Part shown: piece by piece, positions 1 through 6,734 of the stretch
How positions within the stretch are numbered: position 1 is the stretch's first letter
Layout of the letters: every line of letters begins with the position of its first letter
Assembly (NCBI GenBank): GCA_944385645.1
Contig: CALWYA010000041.1
Location: 1-10,386 of the forward strand
Reading direction: 5' to 3'
Length of the DNA: 10,386 bases
Origin: an uncultured Oscillospiraceae bacterium
GTDB taxonomy: Bacteria; Bacillota; Clostridia; Oscillospirales; Oscillospiraceae
Notes under the pieces: generated by a model
The model's input: only the letters and a program-made list of their open reading frames with translations
What the model was told of the DNA's origin: nothing
Database searches by the model: none
Program-made: the position numbers and the translations under genes

Positions 1-742
1 CGGCGTCCAGGTCGCCGGAGCGGGTGCCCATGGGCAGGCCGGCCAGGGGGGTGAAGCCCATGGAGGTGTCCACGCTCCTGCCCCCATCCACGGCGGTGAT
101 GGAGGAGCCGTTGCCCAGGTGGCAGGAGATCAGCTTCAGCTCCTGGATGGGCTTGCCCAGCATGGCGGCGGCCCGGGCGGTGACGTACTTGTGGGAGGTG
201 CCGTGGAAGCCGTACCGGCGGACCTTGTCCTCGGTGTAGAACTCATAGGGCAGGGCGTAGGTATAGGCCAGGGCGGGCATGGTCTGGTGGAAGGCGGTGT
301 CGAACACGGCCACCATGGGGGTCTTGGGCATCAGGGTCTGGCAGGCCTTGATGCCGATGATGTTGGCGGGGTTGTGCAGGGGGGCCAGGGGGTTGCACTC
401 CTCGATGGCGGCCATGACCTCGTCGGTGATCAGGACAGACTTGGCGAATTTCTCGCCCCCGTGGACCACCCGGTGGCCCACGGCGTCGATCTCGTCCATG
501 GAGGAGATGACCCCGTTGGCCGGGTCCACCAGGGCGTTCAGAACGGTCTGGATGGCCTCGGAGTGGGTGGGCATGGCCACCTCGGCGTCCTTGATGGGCT
601 CCTTGCCCTCGGGCTTGTAGGTGAAGCGGCCATCGATGCCGATGCGCTCACACAGGCCCTTGGCCAGCACCTGCTGCTTCTCGGGGTCCAGCAGCTGATA
701 CTTCAGGGAGGAGCTGCCGGCGTTGATCACTAAGATTTTCAT
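1..742 (-). CDS. ackA: Acetate kinase, N-terminal 247 residues (3' end outside window)
   Basis: Acetate kinase interconverts acetate plus ATP and acetyl phosphate plus ADP. In fermenters it is the cytoplasmic ATP-yielding last step of acetate production, working with phosphotransacetylase. The protein opens MKILVINAGSSSLKY, the family signature 1. It then carries GHRVVHGG (about 89-96), VFDTAFHQTMP (146-156), YGFHGTSHKYV (177-187), HLGNGSS and PMGTRSGDLD near the break. N7, R91, D148, H180 and R241 fall at exactly the positions of the catalytic and binding residues of the Methanosarcina thermophila enzyme. The family is about 400 residues long, so roughly 150 C-terminal residues lie beyond base 1. 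The start is set by AAGGAGA just upstream of the ATG. The gene is divergent from tmcAL. The call is secure. Confidence 0.97.
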   Translation of the reverse strand, partial: MKILVINAGSSSLKYQLLDPEKQQVLAKGLCERIGIDGRFTYKPEGKEPIKDAEVAMPTHSEAIQTVLNALVDPANGVISSMDEIDAVGHRVVHGGEKFAKSVLITDEVMAAIEECNPLAPLHNPANIIGIKACQTLMPKTPMVAVFDTAFHQTMPALAYTYALPYEFYTEDKVRRYGFHGTSHKYVTARAAAMLGKPIQELKLISCHLGNGSSITAVDGGRSVDTSMGFTPLAGLPMGTRSGDLDA

Positions 743-785
743 GGGGATCGTCTCCTTCTCAACTTCAATTTTTCCGCGCCCCGGC

Positions 786-814
786 TTGCCTTGCCCGGCG
801 GAATGTACTAAAAT
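786..814 (+). promoter_or_regulatory. Candidate sigma-A promoter of tmcAL-DUF3810 operon
   Basis: A -35-like TTGCCT (786-791) is followed by a 17-base spacer and a -10-like TAAAAT (809-814). Each hexamer matches 4-5 of 6 consensus bases. Transcription would start near 821, giving a leader of about 100 bases before the tmcAL start. It lies inside the predicted ackA leader and points the opposite way. The call rests on pattern only. Confidence 0.42.
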
Positions 815-847
815 AGGCTAAAACCAGGGAGGGCGTCCGCTATATGT

Positions 848-876
848 ATTTTAACGCTCCACCGGGAGAAAGACAA
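848..876 (-). promoter_or_regulatory. Candidate sigma-A promoter of ackA
   Basis: Reading the minus strand, TTGTCT (871-876) is separated by exactly 17 bases from TAAAAT (848-853), which matches 5 of 6 -10 consensus bases. The start would be near 841, leaving a leader of about 100 bases before the ackA ATG. The box lies within the predicted tmcAL leader, so the two opposed promoters transcribe across each other. The call rests on pattern only. Confidence 0.45.
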
Positions 877-923
877 CCTCTTTCCGCAAAAAAAGGAAGA
901 TAGTCCACCAGGAGGTCAACCTC

Positions 924-2138
924 ATGCATGTTGTCGGGATCGTCGCCGAGTACAACCCCTTCCACACCGGCCACGCCTATCAGATCGCCGAGAGCCGCCG
1001 GCGCCTGGGGGCGGACTGTGCCGCGGCGGCCGTCATGAGCGGCAACTGGGTCCAGGGGGGCCGGCCCGCCGTCCTGGACAAGTGGACCCGGGCCCGGCTG
1101 GCCCTGCTGGGGGGCGCGGATCTGGTGCTGGAGCTGCCCACGGTGTGGGCGGCATCCTCGGCGGAGACCTTCGCCCGGGGAGCGGTTGGACTGCTGGCGG
1201 CCAGCGGCGCGGTCACTCACCTCTCCTTCGGCAGCGAGGGCGGGGAGGTGGACCCGCTGCGGCGCCTCGCCGCCTGTCTCAACGGTCCGGGATATGAGGC
1301 CGCCCTGCGCCGCTTCGTGGCGGAGGGGCTCCCCTTCGCCGCCGCCCGACAGCGGGCGGCGGAGGATCTGCTGGGGCCGGAGGCGGCCGCCCTCCTGTCC
1401 TCCCCCAACAACAACCTGGGGGTGGAGTACCTGCGGGCCCTGGACCGGCTGGGCAGTCCCATCACACCCATGACCGTCCGTCGGGAGGGGGCGGGACACG
1501 ACAGCCTGCTGACCGGCGGGGCCCTCCCACCCTTCCTCTCCGCCACCCAGCTGCGCGCCTTTCTGGCGCGCGGGGACTGGGAGGCGGTCCGGCCCTACCT
1601 CCCGGAGGGGGGCCTGGAGGTCTTGCGCTCGGGCTGGAACGGCTTTCCGTCCCTGGACCGGGCCGGGCGGGCTGTACTGGCCCGGCTGCGGACCATGACG
1701 GCGGCGGACTGGGCAGAAATCCCCGACAGCGGAGCGGGCGAGGGCCTGCCCCCCCGGCTGGAGCGGGCGGGAAGGACGTGCCGCTCCCTGGAGGAGTTCT
1801 TCGCCCTGGCCAAGCCCAGACACTGGACGAGCGCCCGGCTGCGGCGGCTGGTTCTGTGGGCCTATCTGGGGCTGACCCAGGCCGACCGGCCCGGCGCGCC
1901 CCCCTATCTCCGGGTGCTGGGCTTCAACGCCCGGGGCCGAGCAGTCCTGCGGGAGATGAAGGACCGCGCCTGTCTGCCCATCGTGACCAAGCCGGCCCAC
2001 ACCGGGGCGCTGGACGGGCCGGGCCGGCGGCTGCTCCAGCTGGAGGCCCGGTGCACCGACCTGTACGACCTCTGTCTGGACACCGTGCCCACCCCCGGCC
2101 GGGAGTGGACTACCGATCCGATCAATCTGGAATCATAA
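924..2138 (+). CDS. tmcAL: tRNA(Met) cytidine acetate ligase TmcAL (YlbM)
   Basis: TmcAL activates acetate with ATP to acetyl-AMP and transfers the acetyl group to the wobble C34 of elongator tRNA-Met, making N4-acetylcytidine. This keeps AUG decoding accurate. The 404-residue protein has the nucleotidyltransferase-fold signature IVAEYNPFHTGH (6-17), then MSGNWVQGGRPA (38-49), a FGSEGG loop, and SPNNNLGVEYLRAL (160-173), all characteristic of the YlbM/TmcAL family; Bacillus YlbM is similar in length. AGGAGGT at 910-916, seven bases upstream, fixes the start. The DUF3810 gene follows after nine bases, so the two are co-transcribed. It lies head-to-head with acetate kinase, whose substrate or product acetate is also its own substrate. 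Family assignment is firm; activity is inferred from family. Confidence 0.93.
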   Translation: MHVVGIVAEYNPFHTGHAYQIAESRRRLGADCAAAAVMSGNWVQGGRPAVLDKWTRARLALLGGADLVLELPTVWAASSAETFARGAVGLLAASGAVTHLSFGSEGGEVDPLRRLAACLNGPGYEAALRRFVAEGLPFAAARQRAAEDLLGPEAAALLSSPNNNLGVEYLRALDRLGSPITPMTVRREGAGHDSLLTGGALPPFLSATQLRAFLARGDWEAVRPYLPEGGLEVLRSGWNGFPSLDRAGRAVLARLRTMTAADWAEIPDSGAGEGLPPRLERAGRTCRSLEEFFALAKPRHWTSARLRRLVLWAYLGLTQADRPGAPPYLRVLGFNARGRAVLREMKDRACLPIVTKPAHTGALDGPGRRLLQLEARCTDLYDLCLDTVPTPGREWTTDPINLES

Positions 2139-2147
2139 GGAGCGCCC

Positions 2148-3248
2148 ATGGAGACCAAACCCAAGAAAAAACTGCACCCCCAAACCCTGGCCCTGGCCGC
2201 CGCCCTGGTCCTGCCCCTGGCGCTGGTGGGGCTGTTCCAGCTGTGGAAGGACGACCCGGCCCTCATGGAGGGCTGGGTGTTCGGCTGGATGGCCCCCCTG
2301 GAACAGGCCCTGGGCCGGCTGTACGCTCCGGTCCCCTTCTCGGTGGGGGAGTTTCTGCTGGCCCTGCTGCTGGGGGGCAGCCTGGTCTGGCTGATCCGGG
2401 CCCTGGTCCTGGCCGCCCGGCGGAGGGCCGGACGGCCCCTGCTGCGGCGGCTGGCCGCCCTGCTGGCGGTGTGGCTGTGGCTGTGGGCGGGGGTGTGCTG
2501 GCTGTGGAGCGCCGCCTATCAGGTCCCATCCTTTGCCCAGCGGGCCGGTATCGAGACAGAGCCCTACTCGGCGGAGACCCTGGCCCGGGTCACCGACCTC
2601 TTTGCCCAAAACGCCGCCCGGCTGGCCGGTCAGATGGCCCGGGACGAGGAGGGACACTTCGCCGAATCCCGCTCCGACTGCCTGGAGCGGTCCCTCACCC
2701 TCTACGACAACCTGACAAGGGAATTCCCCTTCCTGTCTATGGAGTCTGTGGCGCCAAAGCCCATTTTCTGTTCCTGGCTCCAGAGCGCCCTGGGCTTCAC
2801 CGGGGTCTACTCCCCTTTCACCGGGGAGGCCAACGTGAACATGGACGCCCCCGCCTGTCTCTTTCCCGCCACCGTCGCCCACGAGATGTCCCACCAGCGG
2901 ATGGTGGCCCGGGAGCAGGAGGCCAACTTCGTGGGCATCGCCGCCTGCATCGCCAGCGACGACCCGGTGTTCCAGTACTCCGGCTGGCTCATGGGGCTGA
3001 TCCACCTGTGCAACGCCCTGTACTCCGTCTCCCCGGATACCTGGTACGCCATCGCCGGGGCCCGGTTCACCCCGGAGCTGTCCCAGGACTGGAACGACAA
3101 CAACGCCTACTGGGACGCCTTCGACTCCCCGGTGGAGGACACCGCCACCGACGTGTATGACAGCTTCCTCAAGGGCAACGGCCAGGAGCTGGGCATCCGG
3201 TCCTACGGGGCCTGCGTGGACCTGCTGGTGGCCTACTTCGGCACATAA
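2148..3248 (+). CDS. DUF3810 family membrane protein, putative zinc metallopeptidase
   Basis: The 366-residue protein has a basic N-terminus and three hydrophobic segments (about 14-32, 68-90 and 102-121), followed by a large soluble domain. That domain holds TVAHEMSHQRMVAREQEANF (242-261). HEMSH is an HExxH zinc motif (H245, E246, H249), and E258 nine residues on is the likely third ligand, as in gluzincin-type peptidases. This arrangement and the surrounding sequence match the DUF3810 family, whose substrates are unknown to me. The start has a GGAG ribosome site overlapping the end of tmcAL, only nine bases away, so expression is coupled to that gene. A strong terminator begins at its stop codon. 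The family call is good; proteolytic activity is inferred from the motif alone. Confidence 0.85.
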   Translation: METKPKKKLHPQTLALAAALVLPLALVGLFQLWKDDPALMEGWVFGWMAPLEQALGRLYAPVPFSVGEFLLALLLGGSLVWLIRALVLAARRRAGRPLLRRLAALLAVWLWLWAGVCWLWSAAYQVPSFAQRAGIETEPYSAETLARVTDLFAQNAARLAGQMARDEEGHFAESRSDCLERSLTLYDNLTREFPFLSMESVAPKPIFCSWLQSALGFTGVYSPFTGEANVNMDAPACLFPATVAHEMSHQRMVAREQEANFVGIAACIASDDPVFQYSGWLMGLIHLCNALYSVSPDTWYAIAGARFTPELSQDWNDNNAYWDAFDSPVEDTATDVYDSFLKGNGQELGIRSYGACVDLLVAYFGT

Positions 3249-3278
3249 AAAATTGGACGGCAGCGCCGTCCGATTTTT
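3248..3278. terminator. Bidirectional intrinsic terminator between convergent operons
   Basis: GGACGGC (3255-3261), loop AGC, GCCGTCC (3265-3271), extended by flanking pairs. It has an A-run on the left and a T-run (3274-3278) on the right, so it works on both strands. It overlaps the last base of the DUF3810 gene and the rarA stop codon, and closes both operons. Confidence 0.88.
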
Positions 3279-4542
3279 ACGTTCCCTTGATCTCCTCCCA
3301 GTACCGCCGGGCGGCCTGTTCGGTCTTGTTGTCCCCGTACTGATAGTACCGGGTCCCCGTCAGCTCGTCGGGCAGGTACTGCTGCTTCACCCAGTGATTG
3401 GGGAAGTTGTGGGGGTAGAGATAGCCCTGCTCCCGCTCCAGACCGGCGGAGTCGGCGTGGACGTTCTGCAGCTCCCGGGGGATGTCCCCTACCTTCCCCG
3501 CCCGCACGTCGGCCATGGCCGCGTCGATGGCCATGCAGGCAGTGTTGGACTTGGGGGCGGTGGCCAGGAGGATGACCGCCTCGCTCAGGGGCAGCCGGGC
3601 CTCGGGGAGGCCCAGCTGGAGGGCGTTGTCCACGCAGGCCTTGACGATGGGCACCGCCATGGGATAGGCCAGGCCGATGTCCTCGCTGGCCGAGCACAGG
3701 ATACGGCGGATGGCGGTGATCAGGTCCCCCGCCTCCAGCAGCCGGGCCAGGTAGTGGAGGGCGGCGTCCGGGTCGGAGCCCCGCAGGGACTTCATCAGGG
3801 CGGAGGCGATGTCGAAGTGGCTGTCCCCCTCCCGGTCATAGCGCATGGCCGACTTCTGAGCCACCGTCCTGGCGTCTTCCAGAGTGACAAGGATTTTCCC
3901 TTGCTCCTTCTTGGCGGCGTTGAGGAGCAGCTCCACAGCGTTCATGGCCTTGCGTACGTCCCCACCGCAGGCGGAGGCGATGTGCTCCCGCACGCCGTCC
4001 TCGCACACCACGTCCCCTCCCAGCCGCTCCCCCATGAGGGTGATGCCCCGGTCGATGGCGGGAAGCACCTCCTGGGCGGTGATCTGCTTGAACTCGAACA
4101 CGGTGGCCCGGGAGAGCACCGCCCCAAAGACGGCGAAGAAGGGGTTTTCGGTGGTGGAGGCGATGAGGGTGATCCGACCGTCCTCCATGAACTCCAGCAG
4201 GGACTGCTGCTGCTTCTTGTTGAAATACTGGATTTCGTCCAGGTAGAGCAGCACCCCCTCCGGGGCCATGAGGGTGCCGATGTCCGCCGTGATGTCCTTG
4301 ATGTCGGAGATAGAGGCGGTGGTGGCGTTGAGCCGGTGGAGGGGCCGGTTGGTCCGCTGGGCGATGATATTGGCCACGGTGGTCTTGCCGGTACCCGAGG
4401 GGCCGTAGAAAATCAGGTTGGGGATCTTCCCGCTGTCCACGATGCGGCGCAGCAGACCGTCCTTGCCCAGGATATGGGACTGTCCCACCACCTCGTCCAG
4501 GGTCTGGGGCCGGATCTCATCCGCTAACGGGCGGTATGCCAT
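3277..4542 (-). CDS. rarA: Replication-associated recombination protein RarA (MgsA), AAA+ ATPase
   Basis: RarA is a clamp-loader-like AAA+ ATPase that acts at stalled replication forks and single-strand gaps; it forms tetramers and interacts with SSB and DNA. The 421-residue protein begins MAYRPLADEIRPQTLDEVVGQ, the usual N-terminus. It has Walker A GPSGTGKT (47-54), Walker B LLYLDEI (98-104), sensor 1 STTENP (129-134) and the arginine finger in LSRA (about 143-146). The C-terminal half carries the RarA lid and tetramerisation regions, including GSDPDAALHYLARLLEAGD and VKQQYLPDEL. An in-frame ATG 63 bases upstream lies inside the preceding gene. The start at 4542 is preferred because AAGGAAG sits just before it and the protein aligns with the family from there. 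It follows the YgjP-type gene by 28 bases in one operon. The length is normal. Confidence 0.95.
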   Translation of the reverse strand: MAYRPLADEIRPQTLDEVVGQSHILGKDGLLRRIVDSGKIPNLIFYGPSGTGKTTVANIIAQRTNRPLHRLNATTASISDIKDITADIGTLMAPEGVLLYLDEIQYFNKKQQQSLLEFMEDGRITLIASTTENPFFAVFGAVLSRATVFEFKQITAQEVLPAIDRGITLMGERLGGDVVCEDGVREHIASACGGDVRKAMNAVELLLNAAKKEQGKILVTLEDARTVAQKSAMRYDREGDSHFDIASALMKSLRGSDPDAALHYLARLLEAGDLITAIRRILCSASEDIGLAYPMAVPIVKACVDNALQLGLPEARLPLSEAVILLATAPKSNTACMAIDAAMADVRAGKVGDIPRELQNVHADSAGLEREQGYLYPHNFPNHWVKQQYLPDELTGTRYYQYGDNKTEQAARRYWEEIKGT

Positions 4543-4570
4543 ACAAAACACTTCCTTTGCTGTGGGCGGC

Positions 4571-5149
4571 TCAGCTGTCTCCCCGGCCCTCCAGGGCGGA
4601 ACCATAGCCCCGCAGAGCCCTCCTGCGCGCCCGCCAGTCGGGCATCAGAGCGTCCATCCGGGCATAGAAGCCGGGGCCGTGGTCGTGGTGGAGAAAGTGG
4701 ACCAGCTCATGGAGGGCCACGTAGTCCCGCAGCTCCTCCGGACACCGGGCCAGGGCGGTGTTCAGGGTGATGTACCCCTGGGCCCAGTGGCAGTTGCCCC
4801 ACTGGCTCTTCAGGGCCCGGGGCTTCAGAGCCGGCTTGGGGATCCCCAGGGGGGCAACCAGGGGCCAGACCCGGTCCAGGGCCTCCCCCAGCCGGGCGGC
4901 GCACTCCTCCCGGTCCACCGGGGGCAGGGGCCGGGCCTGTCCGGCCCTCTGCCGCTCCAGGGCCCGGGCAATCCAGCCGCTCTTGTCCCGGAGGAAGTCC
5001 TCCGCCCGGTCCAGGGGGTAGCGCAGGGGGACGGAGAGGGCCACCGTCCCGTCCGCCCCCACCCGCAGGTTCAGGTTCTTCACCCGCCGGTGCCGCAGGA
5101 GGACTGGGATGGGGCCGCAGGGGGTGTCCACCAGCCGGAACTGCTCCAT
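4571..5149 (-). CDS. YgjP-type (DUF45/SprT-like) M48-related metallopeptidase
   Basis: This 192-residue protein has the YgjP/DUF45 layout: an N-terminal beta-rich part, the family motif KSQWGNC (114-120, usually KSRWGSC), and a zinc site HELVH (147-151) with a third histidine six residues on (H157), then FYARMDALMPDWRARR. Members are probable zinc-dependent peptidases; some sit beside restriction or DNA-repair genes, but the physiological substrate is not established. The start MEQFRLVD at 5149 is favoured by a GGGGGAGAG ribosome site. A longer frame from 5212 would need translation of the promoter and part of a terminator hairpin. It is the first gene of an operon with rarA, which hints at a DNA-maintenance role, but this is only association. 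Confidence 0.88.
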   Translation of the reverse strand: MEQFRLVDTPCGPIPVLLRHRRVKNLNLRVGADGTVALSVPLRYPLDRAEDFLRDKSGWIARALERQRAGQARPLPPVDREECAARLGEALDRVWPLVAPLGIPKPALKPRALKSQWGNCHWAQGYITLNTALARCPEELRDYVALHELVHFLHHDHGPGFYARMDALMPDWRARRRALRGYGSALEGRGDS

Positions 5150-5183
5150 TTTCTCTCCCCCCTGCCCTGTTCTCGTGTTCCCT

Positions 5184-5212
5184 ATTGTAGCAGGGCCGGG
5201 GAAAAAAAGCAA
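5184..5212 (-). promoter_or_regulatory. Promoter of the YgjP-rarA operon
   Basis: On the minus strand TGCTACAAT gives an extended -10 (TG-N-TACAAT, -10 at 5184-5189). A weak -35 TTGCTT (5207-5212) lies 17 bases upstream. The start would be near 5177, about 28 bases before the ATG. The -35 overlaps the T-run and foot of the adjacent terminator hairpin, so termination of one unit and initiation of the next are packed together. Confidence 0.6.
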
Positions 5213-5239
5213 GGCGGCGGACTCACAGTCCGCCGCCTT
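5202..5239 (-). terminator. Intrinsic terminator downstream of the sigma operon and repeat
   Basis: A perfect 13-bp stem AAGGCGGCGGACT (5211-5223), loop CAC, AGTCCGCCGCCTT (5227-5239). Read on the minus strand it is followed, after two bases, by seven Ts (5208-5202). It would stop transcripts from the ECF sigma operon about 230 bases after its last stop codon and insulate the YgjP promoter. Confidence 0.8.
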
Positions 5240-5402
5240 AGGCTGTCGAAAAAGCCAAAGGACTTTTCGACAGCCTTCAAAAATGCCGTTACTTTCCCGC
5301 CGCTACGCGGTGGAAAAGTCCTCGCTCCGCTCGCTGAGCGCCTTGCCATGCAGGCGCTCAGGGCATTCGATCCCATGCGAGGCGGGCTGCCGCCCCCTCG
5401 CG
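5240..5402. repeat. Palindrome-rich intergenic element, probable interspersed repeat
   Basis: This non-coding stretch contains three stem-loops in tandem. The first is GGCTGTCGAAAA (5241-5252) with TTTTCGACAGCC (5264-5275), a perfect 12-bp stem. The second is CTGAGCGCC (5334-5342) with GGCGCTCAG (5353-5361), a perfect 9-bp stem. The third is GCGAGG (5377-5382) with CCTCGC (5396-5401). Between them is low-complexity sequence such as CTCGCTCCGCTCGCTGAGCG. The composition and stacked palindromes resemble REP/MITE-like elements that I recall between genes in related Oscillospiraceae. Copy number cannot be seen from one window. The remaining bases to 5468 show nothing I recognise. Confidence 0.5.
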
Positions 5403-5468
5403 CTCCCCCGCCAAAGCTTGGACAGATTCATCCGAACAGAGGTCTTTGTGAGTTGGGCGGATGATCCT

Positions 5469-6104
5469 TTAACCCTCGAACAGCTCCTCCACCTGCTCCC
5501 GGCCCGCTGTGTACCAGTCCGGCTCCTCCAACTTCTCAGTCTGGGACAGGTCGGCCCGGCTGTGGAGGAAACCGCTGCCGCCCCCGCTTCCGTCCGGGAA
5601 TTCCACACCCTCGTACCAGCCATAGTCCTCCGGGGTGCCCCCCACGAGGATATAGTGGAGGCTCCCGTCCTCCTGTCTCTGGGTCCAGACGTAGGGGGTC
5701 GCCTCGTCCACCAGATCGGTGACGTCTATCCGCTCTCCCGCGGCCACAAACCACAGCCGCCCCTCCTCCAGAGTGATGATGGCAGAGTCCCCCGCCTCAT
5801 TCAGGCCGTCTGTCAGATCCACCGAGATCGAGCCCGCGGCTGGATTTCCCCCAGTGGACAGAGTGGCCCCGGATATGAACTGATAGACCCGCTCCCCCCA
5901 GGCCCAGCCCGCCAGGGCCAGACAGGCGGCCAGGGCGGCTGCCAAAAGGATCAGCTTTCTCCCTGTACGGCGTTTTCCCTTTACAATATTTGCAACTTCT
6001 TGTTTGATTTTGTCTGTGTTCACCGATACGTCCTCCTCCGGCAAAAATTCCGTGTCCTCATAGGCGTCCATGAGTTCCGAGATGTCAACCTTCCGCAAAC
6101 TCAT
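5469..6104 (-). CDS. Single-pass membrane protein, putative anti-sigma factor partner of the ECF sigma
   Basis: The 211-residue protein has a cytoplasmic N-terminus rich in acidic residues, a basic KGKRRTGRK (42-50), one transmembrane helix (about 51-69) and an external domain of about 140 residues that ends with a glycine-rich, acidic tail. The ATG overlaps the end of the sigma gene by 20 bases, with GGGAGG just upstream, so translation is coupled. This order (ECF sigma, then an N-in one-pass protein) is the usual sigma/anti-sigma arrangement. However, there is no HxxxCxxC zinc anti-sigma motif, so its anti-sigma role is inferred from position and topology. An external sensor or DUF4179-like protein is an alternative. 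The extracellular domain is not one I can name. Confidence 0.65.
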   Translation of the reverse strand: MSLRKVDISELMDAYEDTEFLPEEDVSVNTDKIKQEVANIVKGKRRTGRKLILLAAALAACLALAGWAWGERVYQFISGATLSTGGNPAAGSISVDLTDGLNEAGDSAIITLEEGRLWFVAAGERIDVTDLVDEATPYVWTQRQEDGSLHYILVGGTPEDYGWYEGVEFPDGSGGGSGFLHSRADLSQTEKLEEPDWYTAGREQVEELFEG

Positions 6105-6630
6105 ACCCCACCTCCCGCAAATACTCCTTCAGCCGCGCCCGACCCCGGCGCAGCCGCGTCTTGGCGGTAGACAGATTCAGTCCCATCTCCTCCGCCGCCC
6201 TGGCCACAGTCTGGCCGTAGTAGTAGTGCCGCACGAACAGCTCCCGGTCGGCCCGGTCCAGGCTGTTCAGGGCCCGGGACAACACTTCCCGCAGCTCCCC
6301 CTGCTCCGCCTCCACATGGGGGGAGTCGGGGGTCAGGAGCAGGGCGTCCTCCTCCAGGGGCAGCTCCTCCCGCCGGTCCCGCCGGCGGTTGAAGGCCTTG
6401 TTCCGGGCCACCGTGGCCAGCCAGCCCTTCGCCTGGCCGGCCCGGAGCTTTTTCCGGTTCTCCCAGGCCGCCAGGAACACGTCGGAGGCCACCTCCTCCC
6501 ACTCCTGGGGCCGCCCCGGCAGGACCCGGGCCGCCACGGCGCACACCAGGGGGGCGTAGCGGTCCATCAGGGCCTCCAGCCCCGCCGGGTCTCCCCGGCG
6601 TAATCTGGCTATGATCTCTTCCTCCTGTAT
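6085..6630 (-). CDS. ECF-type RNA polymerase sigma factor
   Basis: The protein is a sigma-70 family ECF regulator. Region 2 includes ASDVFLAAWEN and KGWLATVARNKAFNRRR, for core binding and -10 recognition. Region 4 includes LDRADRELFVRHYYYGQTVARAAEEMGLNLSTAKTRLRRGRARLKEYL, a helix-turn-helix for the -35 element. The first ATG is at 6567 (160 residues, starting MDRYAPLV). The frame stays open upstream and encodes QEEEIIARLRRGDPAGLEAL, the normal beginning of region 2.1. No ATG, GTG or TTG exists between there and the stop at 6657-6655. ATA at 6630, preceded by GGGGAGGGAG, would give 181 residues, which is why the longer extent is given. The canonical-start alternative is 6567. It is co-transcribed with the overlapping membrane protein, its probable anti-sigma factor. 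Its regulon is unknown. Confidence 0.85.
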   Translation of the reverse strand: MQEEEIIARLRRGDPAGLEALMDRYAPLVCAVAARVLPGRPQEWEEVASDVFLAAWENRKKLRAGQAKGWLATVARNKAFNRRRDRREELPLEEDALLLTPDSPHVEAEQGELREVLSRALNSLDRADRELFVRHYYYGQTVARAAEEMGLNLSTAKTRLRRGRARLKEYLREVGYEFAEG

Positions 6631-6660
6631 GGCCGCTCCCTCCCCTCTTGTGTTTCATTG

Positions 6661-6685
6661 GAAACGCGTTTCACCTATCATAACA
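6661..6685 (-). promoter_or_regulatory. Extended -10 promoter and palindromic operator of the sigma operon
   Basis: On the minus strand TGTTATGAT forms an extended -10 (TATGAT at 6677-6682, TG two bases upstream) with no good -35. Initiation would be near 6670. The perfect 12-bp palindrome GAAACGCGTTTC (6661-6672) sits on the predicted start site, a classic place for a repressor operator. The central CG and A-rich half-sites are reminiscent of LacI-family operators, but no regulator is identified here. Confidence 0.5.
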
Positions 6686-6734
6686 CGGCCGAGGGCGATT
6701 TGGTTTCACCTCTCCCGGGAATTTTTTCGGACAG

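Noticed and set aside
840..2000. Long minus-strand open frame opposite tmcAL
   Set aside because: Proline/arginine/glycine-rich translation with no motifs; it is the complement of a well-supported gene in very GC-rich DNA, where stop codons are rare.
1778..3160. 460-codon plus-strand frame across tmcAL and DUF3810
   Set aside because: It overlaps two recognised genes in another frame and translates to low-complexity Pro/Gly/Arg sequence.
3157..4527. Long plus-strand frame opposite rarA
   Set aside because: Antisense shadow of a clear AAA+ gene; it crosses a bidirectional terminator and has no ribosome site or motif.
4543..4605. Upstream ATG extension of rarA
   Set aside because: It overlaps the YgjP gene, adds 21 non-homologous residues, and the downstream ATG has its own ribosome site.
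5150..5212. Upstream ATG extension of the YgjP-type gene
   Set aside because: It would translate the extended -10 promoter and terminator foot; MEQFRL at 5149 has a clear ribosome site.
5182..5376. 64-codon minus-strand frame ending in the terminator region
   Set aside because: It runs through hairpins and repeat-like sequence and covers the YgjP promoter; similar repeat-borne frames are commonly over-annotated.
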